The notes: a model not told the origin generated them from the sequence alone. Shown: positions 51,987 through 61,171, counted from the first letter of the stretch. The stretch: 64,000 nt of DNA from an uncultured Muribaculaceae bacterium (GCA_910584365.1 CAJUAF010000012.1:17490-81489); one strand, 5' to 3'. Program-made: numbers and translations.

Positions 51987-54239
51987 ATGAAAAAACAGCT
52001 CTTTTCAGAGATTAAAGATAAGATACGGAAATATGTCGCCTCGGCCCGGTTGAGGGAGGCTTTCTCGCTGGCCCGCTCACTGTCGGAAGGCAATATGGCC
52101 TGGGAAATCTCGCAGGCCCTGGACGAGGCGGAACAGTCTTACCGCAGTCTGCTGTCATACGCAGTATCGGGAGCGGAAGACCCGGGACGCGACGAGATGA
52201 CTGCGGAAATCGGAGAGACCATCCTGACGATTACCGATCGTCTCGAACGCCTTAACACGGCACTCGAGGAACCTACATTATATTATAATACGCTTCGCTA
52301 CCGCCAGACAATTCCCTCCGAGACCATAGCCTCCCAGCTTGAGGCATACCGGAAGGCTTGCGCTGAAGTGTCGGTTCTCGACATCGTGGCCGGCGGAGTC
52401 CATTCCGGCGCATACGTAACCACTACGACCGAGCGCGAGCAGTTTGAACGCGATATTTTCAACCTCATCTGGACAGCGTTTCCCCTCTCTCGCTCCGAGG
52501 CGGAGGCCATCGAGACAACTCTCGGCTCGGCGGTTCTTCCTGAATATGCCGTAACCCTTTTTACATGGGCTATCATTATGGGGGGCCTGGAATTTTTCGA
52601 TGCCAGGCGGCTGAGACTACTGTGTGATTTATATGAGAAAGGATCGGAGCGGGTATCTGCCGTGGCGCTTGTAGGGCTGCTGATCGTAATGCACCGCTGG
52701 CGCGACCGTCGTTTCCCGCAGTCGCTGAGAGTCCGTTTCGAAGCACTGAGGGAACTTCCCTCGTGGCGTCAGGACCTTCGGCTGGCCTATATGGAGCTGG
52801 CCCGTACCCGCGACACCGACAGGATTTCCGCCAAAATACGGGACGAAATTGTTCCGGGCATGATGAAGCTACGCCCAGAGTTCGACCGCAAATTTTCCGC
52901 GATGCCGGAGGCTGTCGACTCTGAGGATATGGAAGCAAATCCGGAGTGGCAGGAACTGCTCGACAAATCCGGACTGGCCGACAAGCTCAAGGAAATGAGC
53001 GAGATTCAGGAAGAGGGAGGAGACATAATGATGGGGACATTCTCCCATCTTAAGCAATTTCCGTTCTTCTCGCGCCTGCCCAACTGGTTCATTCCTTTCC
53101 ACAGCGAGCGTAGCGAGTTTGCCGATAATTCCGGAAACGGTGGTCTGCACAAAATCGCTGAAATGTTCGAACAGCTTGGATTTCTCTGCGACAGCGACAA
53201 GTATTCCCTGCTTATGTCCCTGAGCCATGTTCCTTCTGCTCAGAGGGATGTGGTCCTGGGGCAGCTCAACGCCCAGGCCGACCAGTTCAATGAACTGCGG
53301 GCCGCGTCGCTTGATCTTTCCGCCGATACGCGCCGTGCGGTAATTGCCCGGCAGATTCAGAATCTCTTCCGTTTCTTCCGGCTGTTCCGCAGGAAAGGGG
53401 AGTTCGCCAATCCGTTTGAAAAAGGAGTGAATCTGGTGGCAGTACCGGCGCTGGTAGCCGATGTCAAGGAACCGGAACTTCTCTCTCTTATCGCGGAATT
53501 CTATTTCTCCCATGATTACTGGCAGGAGGCCCTGGATGTCTTCGAAATCATTGACGGAATTTCCGAGCCTTCAGCCCAGATTTATCAGAAGATCGGCCAC
53601 TGCCTGATGAAACTCGGACGCACGTCCGATGCCGTTGCGGCTCTTGAAAAAGCGGATATGCTCGATAACCGCAGTCCGTGGACACTCGGGCGTCTGGGGC
53701 GCTGTCATTCTTTGCTGGAGAATCACCGCTCCGCCCTCTCGGCATATGAGCGGCTTGAGGAGCTTCGTCCCGACAAGCCGTCCAACAGTCTCGCCATAGG
53801 GCGCGCCCATCTGGCCCTCCATCATTATCCGGAGGCTGTCAAGGCGTTCTACAAGGCATTCTATCTTGATGAAAAATCGGGGAAAGCTCTCCGACCGCTT
53901 GCATGGAGCCTTCTGATGGACAAGCAGTTTGATCAGGCGCGCAAATATATGGAGAAGATCCTGACTGATTTCGAGCCTCACCCCGACGATTTCCTCAACC
54001 TGGGACATCTCTCCCTTGCGACAGGCAATTTTCCGGAGGCACGTAACTTCTATCGGCTGAGTATCCTCTCGCGTCCGAAACCGGCCGGTTCATCGGCCCA
54101 GGATGGTTCCGTGCCGCGTCAGTCACTGGACGCTTTCATCGAGGATATGCGGGCCGACACTCCGGCTCTGTCCCGCATAGGAGTATCACCGGCGCTTGTC
54201 CCCCTGATTGTCGACGCCCTCCTCTACGAACTCTCCTGA
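51987..54239 (+). CDS. Large TPR-repeat protein of unknown function
   Basis: Protein of 750 residues from the ATG at 51987 (MKKQLFSEIKDKIRKYVASA); a TTG 54 nt earlier is in frame but unlikely. It has no signal peptide or membrane helix, so it is probably cytoplasmic. The first 500 residues are helical and not recognised. Residues about 515-690 contain TPR units (AEFYFSHDYWQEALDVFEII, YQKIGHCLMKLGRTSDAVAA, TLGRLGRCHSLLENHRSALS, AIGRAHLALHHYPEAVKAFY). It looks like a Bacteroidales-specific scaffold protein. Alone between gdhA (divergent) and DUF4293. Confidence 0.75.
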   Translation: MKKQLFSEIKDKIRKYVASARLREAFSLARSLSEGNMAWEISQALDEAEQSYRSLLSYAVSGAEDPGRDEMTAEIGETILTITDRLERLNTALEEPTLYYNTLRYRQTIPSETIASQLEAYRKACAEVSVLDIVAGGVHSGAYVTTTTEREQFERDIFNLIWTAFPLSRSEAEAIETTLGSAVLPEYAVTLFTWAIIMGGLEFFDARRLRLLCDLYEKGSERVSAVALVGLLIVMHRWRDRRFPQSLRVRFEALRELPSWRQDLRLAYMELARTRDTDRISAKIRDEIVPGMMKLRPEFDRKFSAMPEAVDSEDMEANPEWQELLDKSGLADKLKEMSEIQEEGGDIMMGTFSHLKQFPFFSRLPNWFIPFHSERSEFADNSGNGGLHKIAEMFEQLGFLCDSDKYSLLMSLSHVPSAQRDVVLGQLNAQADQFNELRAASLDLSADTRRAVIARQIQNLFRFFRLFRRKGEFANPFEKGVNLVAVPALVADVKEPELLSLIAEFYFSHDYWQEALDVFEIIDGISEPSAQIYQKIGHCLMKLGRTSDAVAALEKADMLDNRSPWTLGRLGRCHSLLENHRSALSAYERLEELRPDKPSNSLAIGRAHLALHHYPEAVKAFYKAFYLDEKSGKALRPLAWSLLMDKQFDQARKYMEKILTDFEPHPDDFLNLGHLSLATGNFPEARNFYRLSILSRPKPAGSSAQDGSVPRQSLDAFIEDMRADTPALSRIGVSPALVPLIVDALLYELS

Positions 54240-54294
54240 GCCTTCTGTTCCCTCCCGTTCTTGAATCTTACCACCTGATTCCCTTCTTCCGTCC

Positions 54295-54325
54295 TCATGG
54301 TTCCGTGCCCCGAGCGCAGCGAGGG
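54295..54325 (+). repeat. 31-bp intergenic repeat, copy 1
   Basis: The sequence TCATGGTTCCGTGCCCCGAG and the 11 bases after it occur again at 58973-59003 with one difference (C or A in GAGCG-C/A-AGCGAG). Both copies lie just after a plus-strand gene and upstream of a promoter. The GC core GAGCGnAGCGAG is an imperfect palindrome, like REP-type elements. Confidence 0.7.
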
Positions 54326-54380
54326 TTATATGCCCCGAATTTTCCCCGGGAAAGATGGGGCCTCTTTCCCGGAAAAGTTG

Positions 54381-54388
54381 TAATTTTG
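54381..54388 (+). promoter_or_regulatory. -7 element of the DUF4293 gene
   Basis: TAATTTTG, a perfect TAnnTTTG match, 32 nt before the ATG. The -33 position is GC-rich. Confidence 0.5.
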
Positions 54389-54420
54389 CACAAATATATT
54401 TCCTAAACGATTTTTTCATT

Positions 54421-54861
54421 ATGATGATTCAACGCTGGCAGTCCGTATGGCTGTTGCTTGCCTCCATTTGTGTGGCCCTCTTCTGTTTTATGCCGATGGC
54501 GCTCCTGAGTTTTGAGGGAGCTGTCCCCGCCGACGGCGCTTCCGCCTCTTTCCTCAGTCCGGCTGACAATACGGTCTTCCTGATTGTCGGGATTGTTGTT
54601 GCCGTCCTGCTTGTGCTGGACATCTTTATGTACCGGAATACGCGGCGTCAGAAGCAGGTCACCGTGCTTTCCATGCTGATGATTGCCGTTCTTGCCGCCT
54701 GCGGTGTGCTGATGGTCTACGGCGTGGAACATGAGGGAGCGAAAGTGGAGTGGATGGGAAGCATCCTGCTTCTCCTCGGCGCTTTCATTTTCTCGCTGCT
54801 CGCCTACCGCGGAATCCGTCATGACGAGAATCTGCTGAAAGCTGCCGACCGTCTGCGCTGA
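54421..54861 (+). CDS. DUF4293 four-helix membrane protein
   Basis: Protein of 146 residues starting MMIQRWQSVWLLLASICVAL, the typical opening of DUF4293. Four transmembrane helices: about 8-26, 50-70, 78-100 and 106-128 (LLLLGAFIFSLLAYRGIRHD). The family is restricted mostly to Bacteroidetes and has no known function. ATG at 54421 is immediately followed by a second ATG; either may be used. It precedes uvrB by 37 nt and may be co-transcribed with it. Confidence 0.85.
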   Translation: MMIQRWQSVWLLLASICVALFCFMPMALLSFEGAVPADGASASFLSPADNTVFLIVGIVVAVLLVLDIFMYRNTRRQKQVTVLSMLMIAVLAACGVLMVYGVEHEGAKVEWMGSILLLLGAFIFSLLAYRGIRHDENLLKAADRLR

Positions 54862-54898
54862 CGAAAGGCTTTTTCGACTTCCCGATTGTTATTCCTGT

Positions 54899-56974
54899 AT
54901 GGATTTCAAACTGACCTCCCAATATAAACCCACAGGGGACCAGCCTGAGGCTATCGCCCAGCTGGTCGAAGGAGTGAAGTCAGGGCTTCCGGCCCAGACT
55001 CTGCTCGGCGTGACCGGCTCCGGAAAGACGTTCACCATGGCGAACGTCATCCAGCAGGTCAGGCGCCCAACCCTGATTCTGAGCCACAACAAGACACTTG
55101 CAGCCCAGCTTTACAGTGAGTTCCGCCAGTTTTTTCCGGAAAACTCCGTGCAGTATTTCGTGTCTTACTATGATTATTACCAGCCGGAAGCCTATATCCC
55201 TTCGGTCGACAAATACATCGAGAAAGACCTTGCGATCAACGACGAAATCGAAAAGCTGCGACTGGCCACGGTTTCGGCTCTCCTGTCGGGGCGCCGCGAC
55301 GTGGTGGTAATAAGTTCAGTGTCCTGTCTGTTCGGTATGGGGAATCCTGAGGATTTCGACTCCAATGTGATTGAAATCCGCGAGGGACAGCGCATTTCGC
55401 GCAATGCTTTTCTGCGCCGGCTGGCCGAATCGCTTTACAGTCGTAACGAAATCGAACTGAACCGTGGCAACTTCCGTGTGAAGGGCGACACGGTCGATAT
55501 CCGCCTGGCCTATGAGGAAATAATCCTGAGGGTTGTCTTTTTCGGGGACGAGATCGAGTCGATTTCCACACTTCATCCTATGGACAATACTCCCCTGGGG
55601 CGTCATGATCAGTTCCACATCTATCCTGCGAATCTTTTTGTGACGTCGCGCGAGCGTCAGGGTTCCGCCCTGGCCCAGATGGAACTTGATCTGGGGGAAC
55701 AGGTGGAGTTTTTCAACAAGGAGGATAAGCCGCTGGAGGCAAAGCGTCTTTATGAGCGTACAACCTACGACATAGAGATGATACGCGAGGTGGGCCACTG
55801 CCCTGGTATCGAGAATTACAGCCGTTACTTCGACGGTCGCGAACCGGGGATGAGGCCGTTCTGCCTGCTGGATTATTTTCCTAAGGATTTCCTGACGATT
55901 ATCGACGAAAGCCATGTGACGGTGCCGCAGATCAGGGCCATGTATGGCGGAGACCTTTCGCGCAAGCAGAATCTTGTCGACTATGGTTTCCGTCTCCAGT
56001 CGGCGCTTGACAACCGTCCGCTCCGTTTCGAGGAGTTCGAGCGGATGACGGGGCAGGTGATTTACGTCAGCGCTACTCCGGCCGATTATGAACTGGAGAA
56101 GAGCGAGGGAGTGGTTGTCGAGCAGGTAATCCGTCCTACCGGGCTGCTTGACCCGCTGATCGAGGTGGAACCGACGCTTCACCAGATTGACCATCTTCTC
56201 GAACAGATTGAGATCCGGCGCGAGAAGAACGAGCGTGTGCTGGTTACCACCCTTACCAAGCGCATGGCCGAGGAACTCAACGATTATTTCCTGAAACTGA
56301 ATATCAAGACGGCTTACATCCACTCGGATGTGGACACTCTTGACCGTATAAAGATTCTTGATGATCTCCGGGCCGGGGTATATGATGTCCTTATCGGTGT
56401 GAATCTGCTCCGAGAGGGGCTGGACCTCCCGGAGGTATCGCTTGTGGCGATTATCGACGCCGACAAGGAAGGTTTCCTACGCTCCCACCGCTCGCTGACC
56501 CAGACCGTAGGCCGCGCGGCCCGAAATCTTAACGGTATGGTCATCATGTATGCAGACAAGATTACGGATTCGATGCGCCTCACCATCGAGGAGACGCAGC
56601 GGCGGCGCGAAAAGCAGCTCGCCTACAACGCCGCCCACAATATTACGCCGCAGGCGATCGTGAAGGCCCGCAATGCGATTGTCGGGCTTGACACGGAGGA
56701 CCTGACGCCGGCGCCGCGTCCCGCATCGGGGCGCCAGAGCAATTCGGCGGCGTCCCAGGCGGCGAAGGTCATCCCTTATGCCTCGGAATACACCAGCCGC
56801 GTGGATATCGCCGCCGACCCGGTGATTCCATACATGAGCGCGGCAGAAATCCAGCGTTATATCACCCGTATGCGCGGCGAGATGGTGGAGGCCGCCAAGC
56901 GCATGGAGTTTATGGAGGCCGCCCGTTTGCGCGACGAAATCCTGAAAATGGAGAAACTCGCAGCTTCCATGTGA
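54899..56974 (+). CDS. uvrB: Excinuclease ABC subunit B
   Basis: DNA helicase-like subunit of nucleotide excision repair, 691 residues. Walker A GVTGSGKTF (37-45), the beta-hairpin region YYDYYQPEAYIPSVDKYIEK, helicase motifs LTIIDESHVTVPQI, VIYVSATPADYELE, IGVNLLREGLDLPEVSLVAI and QTVGRAARN. The C-terminal UVR motif that contacts UvrC is EAAKRMEFMEAARLRDEILK. Length is normal. Followed by the YgiQ gene 36 nt later. Confidence 0.97.
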   Translation: MDFKLTSQYKPTGDQPEAIAQLVEGVKSGLPAQTLLGVTGSGKTFTMANVIQQVRRPTLILSHNKTLAAQLYSEFRQFFPENSVQYFVSYYDYYQPEAYIPSVDKYIEKDLAINDEIEKLRLATVSALLSGRRDVVVISSVSCLFGMGNPEDFDSNVIEIREGQRISRNAFLRRLAESLYSRNEIELNRGNFRVKGDTVDIRLAYEEIILRVVFFGDEIESISTLHPMDNTPLGRHDQFHIYPANLFVTSRERQGSALAQMELDLGEQVEFFNKEDKPLEAKRLYERTTYDIEMIREVGHCPGIENYSRYFDGREPGMRPFCLLDYFPKDFLTIIDESHVTVPQIRAMYGGDLSRKQNLVDYGFRLQSALDNRPLRFEEFERMTGQVIYVSATPADYELEKSEGVVVEQVIRPTGLLDPLIEVEPTLHQIDHLLEQIEIRREKNERVLVTTLTKRMAEELNDYFLKLNIKTAYIHSDVDTLDRIKILDDLRAGVYDVLIGVNLLREGLDLPEVSLVAIIDADKEGFLRSHRSLTQTVGRAARNLNGMVIMYADKITDSMRLTIEETQRRREKQLAYNAAHNITPQAIVKARNAIVGLDTEDLTPAPRPASGRQSNSAASQAAKVIPYASEYTSRVDIAADPVIPYMSAAEIQRYITRMRGEMVEAAKRMEFMEAARLRDEILKMEKLAASM

Positions 56975-57010
56975 CCTTTTCCTGAAATCTAAAAAAAACA
57001 ATATCGTATC

Positions 57011-58954
57011 TTGACAAGACCTGTCCGACATAATTCGCCCGCCAAAACCGGGAAACCGGCACCGCAGAATGACCACGCCACGCACGCCCAGGAGCGCGGT
57101 TCTGTTATCGAATATCCCCGTCGCCCGCTGACCGACTGGCTTCCGACTTCAGTCAAGGAGATGAAGGCCTGGGGATGGGAGGAAGTGGATATCGTACTTT
57201 TCTCGGGAGACGCCTACGTGGACCATCCTTCGTTCGCCGCGGCAGTGCTGGGGCGGACGCTGGTGGAAATCGGAGGCTACAAGGTAGCGATTGTTCCTCA
57301 GCCCAACTGGCAGGACGATTTGCGGGACTTCCGGAAATTCGGACGTCCGAGACTTTTCTTCGGGATTTCGGCCGGTGCGATGGATTCGATGGTGAACCAT
57401 TACACGGCTGCCCGACGCCGGCGCAGCGACGACGCCTACACCCCCGGGGGACGCCACGGGATGCGTCCCGATTATCCTACGATAGTTTATGCGGAGATTC
57501 TCCGACGGCTGTTTCCGGATGTACCTGTCATCGCGGGAGGCATAGAGGCGTCCCTCAGGCGACTGTCTCACTATGATTACTGGCAGGACAGGCTCCGCCC
57601 CTCGATTCTTGCGGACGCGCCGGTCGACATGATTGTCTACGGCATGGGGGAACTCCCCCTGCTGGAACTCGCCCGCAGGCTCGACGCCGGGGAGAAGATT
57701 TCAGACATCCGGGATGTGCCCCAGACGGTGGTGTTCTCTTCCCCGGAAGAAATGAAAGCCGTCACGGAGGATAAGTCCCGCGAGTCGATTGTCCTTAATT
57801 CCTGGGAGAAATGCCGCCGCGACAAGAAAGCTCAGGCCGAAAATTTCAAACACATAGAGCAGCAGAGCAATCGTTTTACGGGAGCCACGCTCTGGCAGCA
57901 GATGGACGCCGGACGCTATGTCCGCGTCAATCCTATGTATCCCCCGATGACGACGGGCCAGATTGACAGCTTCTATGACCTGAAATACACCCGTCTCCCC
58001 CATCCGCGCTATATCGGGAAGCGTATCCCCGCTTTCGATATGATCCGTTTTTCAATCAATCTCCACCGGGGATGTTTCGGAGGTTGTGCGTTCTGCACGA
58101 TTTCTGCCCATCAGGGGAAGTTCATCGCCTCGCGCTCTAAGGAATCCATCCTGAAGGAAGCCCGCGCCGTAACCGCTATGCCCGGATTCAAGGGGTATAT
58201 ATCCGACCTGGGAGGACCGTCAGCCAATATGTACTGCATGGGAGGGAAAGACAAGGGCATCTGCGCCCGCTGTCTGCGTCCGAGCTGTCTGCATCCCCGT
58301 CCCTGTCCGAATCTCAATCATGACCATCGCCCTCTGCTGGATATCTACAAAGCCGTAGACGCGCTTCCGGGCGTAAAGAAATCTTTCATAGGAAGCGGTG
58401 TCCGCTATGACCTGTCGATGCACCGTTCCGGAGACAAGGCTCTTGACGATGCCGGGCGCCGCTACAATGAGGAACTGATTGTCAACCATGTCAGCGGGCG
58501 CCTGAAAGTCGCGCCCGAACACACTGAGGACGCCGTCCTGAACATCATGCGTAAGCCCTCATTCTCCCTCTTCGAGGAATTCAACCGCCTCTTCGACAAC
58601 ATCAACCGCCGCAACAACCTTCGCCAGCAGCTCATCCCATATTTCATCTCCTCCCACCCCGGCTGCCATGAAATCGACATGGCCAATCTCGCAGTGAAGA
58701 CCAAGCGTCTCGACTTCCACCTCGAACAGGTCCAGGACTTCACCCCCACCCCCATGACCGTAGCCACCGAAATCTACTACACCGGCTACCATCCCTATAC
58801 CCTCGAAAAAATCTTCACCCCCGTCACCTCCGAGGAAAAACTCGCCCAGCGCCAATATTTCTTCTGGTACGACCGCGCCTACCGCGCCCCCATCACCGCC
58901 GCCCTCAACCGCCTCCATCGTCCCGATCTCCTCCGCGCCCTCTTCTCGCGCTGA
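57011..58954 (+). CDS. YgiQ family radical SAM protein (TTG start)
   Basis: UPF0313/YgiQ protein of 647 residues. N-terminal part (WGWEEVDIVLFSGDAYVDHP, RLFFGISAGAMDSMVNHYT) is the B12-binding-like fold of the family. The radical SAM core has the cluster motif RGCFGGCAFCTISAHQGK (CxxxCxxC, about residues 355-362). A second Cys-rich stretch (ARCLRPSCLHPRPCPNL) follows. Function unknown in all species. The frame is closed by TAA at 56990-56992 and has no ATG before the conserved region, so TTG at 57011 is the likely start. The last 400 nt use almost only C-ending codons. Confidence 0.9.
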   Translation: MTRPVRHNSPAKTGKPAPQNDHATHAQERGSVIEYPRRPLTDWLPTSVKEMKAWGWEEVDIVLFSGDAYVDHPSFAAAVLGRTLVEIGGYKVAIVPQPNWQDDLRDFRKFGRPRLFFGISAGAMDSMVNHYTAARRRRSDDAYTPGGRHGMRPDYPTIVYAEILRRLFPDVPVIAGGIEASLRRLSHYDYWQDRLRPSILADAPVDMIVYGMGELPLLELARRLDAGEKISDIRDVPQTVVFSSPEEMKAVTEDKSRESIVLNSWEKCRRDKKAQAENFKHIEQQSNRFTGATLWQQMDAGRYVRVNPMYPPMTTGQIDSFYDLKYTRLPHPRYIGKRIPAFDMIRFSINLHRGCFGGCAFCTISAHQGKFIASRSKESILKEARAVTAMPGFKGYISDLGGPSANMYCMGGKDKGICARCLRPSCLHPRPCPNLNHDHRPLLDIYKAVDALPGVKKSFIGSGVRYDLSMHRSGDKALDDAGRRYNEELIVNHVSGRLKVAPEHTEDAVLNIMRKPSFSLFEEFNRLFDNINRRNNLRQQLIPYFISSHPGCHEIDMANLAVKTKRLDFHLEQVQDFTPTPMTVATEIYYTGYHPYTLEKIFTPVTSEEKLAQRQYFFWYDRAYRAPITAALNRLHRPDLLRALFSR

Positions 58955-58972
58955 CGCCCCCCTCTTTCCCCT

Positions 58973-59003
58973 TCATGGTTCCGTGCCCCGAGCGAAGCGA
59001 GGG
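58973..59003 (+). repeat. 31-bp intergenic repeat, copy 2
   Basis: Thirty of 31 bases are identical to 54295-54325. It lies 18 nt after the YgiQ stop and about 70 nt upstream of the rplM promoter. Confidence 0.7.
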
Positions 59004-59073
59004 CTAAGTTGAACCTGCTGTAAACCGCTATGAACCGCTCCGCGCGCCTCCGCGAAAATAATTTCTCCAAACA

Positions 59074-59105
59074 TTTGCTTATCCCGCTGATTTTTCGTAA
59101 CTTTG
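59074..59105 (+). promoter_or_regulatory. Promoter of the rplM-rpsI-(rpsB-tsf) genes
   Basis: TTTG (59074-59077), 20 nt, TAACTTTG (59098-59105): a perfect Bacteroidetes promoter. It leaves a leader of about 105 nt before rplM. Confidence 0.88.
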
Positions 59106-59109
59106 CGCT

Positions 59110-59215
59110 CCGATTGCTATCCAAATCTCGTTTCGGCCCAGGCAACAGTTTACCTTTGGCCGGGTAACCTGCGGCCAGCAAGCCAATTAATTATTTATTA
59201 ATCAAACTTTTAGAA
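59110..59215 (+). promoter_or_regulatory. Structured rplM leader, possible L13 autoregulation
   Basis: The predicted 5' leader contains a GC stem GGCCG / CGGCC enclosing GGTAACC (near 59158-59176) and an upstream GGCC-bounded segment, followed by an AT-rich linker to the GTG start. Ribosomal protein leaders often bind the encoded protein. That this one does so is inference; no known leader family was verified. Confidence 0.4.
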
Positions 59216-59695
59216 GTGGATACTTTAAGTTACAAAACCCTTACCCCCAATGCCGAGAGCGTACAGAAGGAATGGGTCATCGTCGACGCTACCGACCAGG
59301 TACTCGGCCGACTCTGCTCTAAGGTGGCTAAAATCCTCCGCGGCAAAAACAAGCCCTCTTACTCCCCCAATGTGGAGTGCGGCGACAACGTCATCATCAT
59401 CAACGCCGACAAGATCGTCCTGACCGGCAACAAGATGACCGACAAGATTTACCTTCACTACACCGGTTATCCCGGCGGTCAGCGTGAGCAGACCCCCGAA
59501 GTGCTGATGAAGAAATCCTACAACAAGCACCTCAAACCCGGTATGAACCCCCTCTTCCTCCGCGTGATGAAGGGTATGCTCCCCAAAAACCGTCTCGGAC
59601 GCCAACTCATCAAGAACGTCCACATCTACAACGGTGCCAATCATCCCCACGAGGCTCAGAACCCGAAGGTAATCGACATCAACACTATCAAGTAA
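59216..59695 (+). CDS. rplM: 50S ribosomal protein L13 (GTG start)
   Basis: Early-assembly protein of the large ribosomal subunit, 159 residues. The N-terminus MDTLSYKTLTPNAESVQKEW matches Bacteroidetes L13 from its first residue, and the start codon there is GTG at 59216. Conserved blocks: DATDQVLGRLCSKVAKILRG, CGDNVIIINADKIVLTGNK, YTGYPGGQ and MKGMLPKNRLGRQL. Followed by rpsI after 32 nt, the usual L13-S9 pair. Confidence 0.97.
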   Translation: MDTLSYKTLTPNAESVQKEWVIVDATDQVLGRLCSKVAKILRGKNKPSYSPNVECGDNVIIINADKIVLTGNKMTDKIYLHYTGYPGGQREQTPEVLMKKSYNKHLKPGMNPLFLRVMKGMLPKNRLGRQLIKNVHIYNGANHPHEAQNPKVIDINTIK

Positions 59696-59727
59696 TCAAG
59701 CCCTAACCTTTCAAGCAAGAAACCATT

Positions 59728-60126
59728 ATGGAATCAGTTAATGCAGTAGGCCGCCGTAAGGCCGCCATCGCCCGCGTTATTGTCAAGGAAGGCAACGGCG
59801 CCATCACAATCACCTGCAACCACGACCGTCGTCCCCTCGACAAGTACTTCCCCTCCTCCATCCTCCAGTACATCGTACTCCAGCCCCTCAAAACCCTGGA
59901 TTGCGTTGAGAAGTACGACATCGCTGTCAACATCGACGGCGGCGGTTACAAAGGCCAGGCCGAGGCTCTCCGTCTCGCCATCGCCCGCGCACTGGTGAAA
60001 ATCAATCCCGAAGACAAGTCGGCTCTCCGCGCCGAAGGCTTCATGACCCGCGACCCGCGCGTCGTTGAACGTAAGAAGCCCGGTCAGCCCAAAGCCCGCA
60101 AGCGCTTCCAGTTCTCCAAGCGTTAA
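59728..60126 (+). CDS. rpsI: 30S ribosomal protein S9
   Basis: Small-subunit protein of 132 residues, normal for the family. Starts MESVNAVGRRKAAIARVIVK; contains GGGYKGQAEALRLAIARAL and ends with the basic tail ERKKPGQPKARKRFQFSKR, whose last residues reach toward P-site tRNA in known ribosomes. Forms a pair with rplM. Strong use of C-ending codons fits high expression. Confidence 0.97.
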   Translation: MESVNAVGRRKAAIARVIVKEGNGAITITCNHDRRPLDKYFPSSILQYIVLQPLKTLDCVEKYDIAVNIDGGGYKGQAEALRLAIARALVKINPEDKSALRAEGFMTRDPRVVERKKPGQPKARKRFQFSKR

Positions 60127-60298
60127 TGTCCCCCTTACAGTCCGCTTTCTGCCGGACTGCCTTGTCCTCCTCTCCGAAACCGGCCGCAAAAAGGGCTTGA
60201 TGCCCGGGCCTGAGTTTAGTATCTAAATCCCGCGGATGGACCCGCGTTCCCTACCTCGGGGTTGTAATCCAAAAGAACGTAAACACTTTATTTTCAAA
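60127..60298 (+). promoter_or_regulatory. Structured gap before rpsB, possible S2 leader
   Basis: 172 nt with several short stems: CAGTCCG / CGGACTG (60138-60144 with 60153-60159), GGGC / GCCC and CGCGG / CCGCG. No TAnnTTTG box is evident, so rpsB may be read from rplM through a partial terminator. Autoregulation by S2 is possible but unproven. Confidence 0.35.
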
Positions 60299-61144
60299 AT
60301 GGCTACACCAACTTTTGACCAGCTCCTTGAAGCAGGTTGCCACTTCGGTCACCTCAAACGCAAATGGAACCCTGCGATGGCTCCCTACATCTTCATGGAG
60401 CGTAACGGTATCCACATTCTCGACCTCTACAAGACCGCTGCCAAGCTCGACGAGGCTGCCGCAGCTCTCAAATCGATAGCAAAAGCAGGCAAGAAGGTTC
60501 TCTTCGTTGCCACCAAAAAACAGGCCAAACAAGTTACTGCCGACAAAGCAAAGAGCGTAGGTATGCCCTACGTTATCGAGCGCTGGCCCGGCGGTATGCT
60601 TACCAACTTCCCCACCATCCGCAAGGCTGTCAAGAAGATGGCTACCATCGACAAGATGACCAAGGACGGTACTTTCGATAACCTCTCGAAGCGCGAGAAA
60701 CTCCAGATTTCCCGCCAGCGTGCCAAACTCGAGAAGACCCTCGGATCCATCGCCGACCTGAACCGTCTTCCCTCCGCGCTCTTCGTGGTTGACGTGCTGA
60801 AAGAACGCATCGCCGTAGCTGAGGCAAACCGTCTCGGCATCCCCGTGTTCGCTATGGTCGACACCAACTCCAACCCCAACGACGTTGACTTCGTCATCCC
60901 CGCAAACGATGACGCTTCCAAGTCGATCGAACTCATCCTCGACACCGTATGCGCCGCTATGGCCGAAGGTCTTGAGGAACGCAAGGCTGAGAAAGTCGAC
61001 ACCCAGGCAGCCGGCGAAGGCGAGGCTCCCCGCCGCGAACGCCGCCGCGCTGTACGCCGCAACGATGACGCCGAGGCTCCCGCAGCCGAAGCTGAAACCG
61101 CTGAGGAAACCGTAGCCGAAGCTCCCGCCGAAGCTGCTGAATAA
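60299..61144 (+). CDS. rpsB: 30S ribosomal protein S2
   Basis: Small-subunit protein of 281 residues from the ATG at 60299 (MATPTFDQLLEAGCHFGHLK). Conserved blocks: KWNPAMAPYIFMERNGIHIL, VLFVATKKQAK, RWPGGMLTNFPTIRK, RLPSALFVVDVLKE and FAMVDTNSNPNDVDFVIPAN. The last 50 residues are an Ala/Glu-rich tail that is longer than in E. coli but common in Bacteroidetes. Precedes tsf, the almost universal order. Confidence 0.97.
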   Translation: MATPTFDQLLEAGCHFGHLKRKWNPAMAPYIFMERNGIHILDLYKTAAKLDEAAAALKSIAKAGKKVLFVATKKQAKQVTADKAKSVGMPYVIERWPGGMLTNFPTIRKAVKKMATIDKMTKDGTFDNLSKREKLQISRQRAKLEKTLGSIADLNRLPSALFVVDVLKERIAVAEANRLGIPVFAMVDTNSNPNDVDFVIPANDDASKSIELILDTVCAAMAEGLEERKAEKVDTQAAGEGEAPRRERRRAVRRNDDAEAPAAEAETAEETVAEAPAEAAE

Positions 61145-61171
61145 TAGTAAATTCAAAACACAACCCCCACT

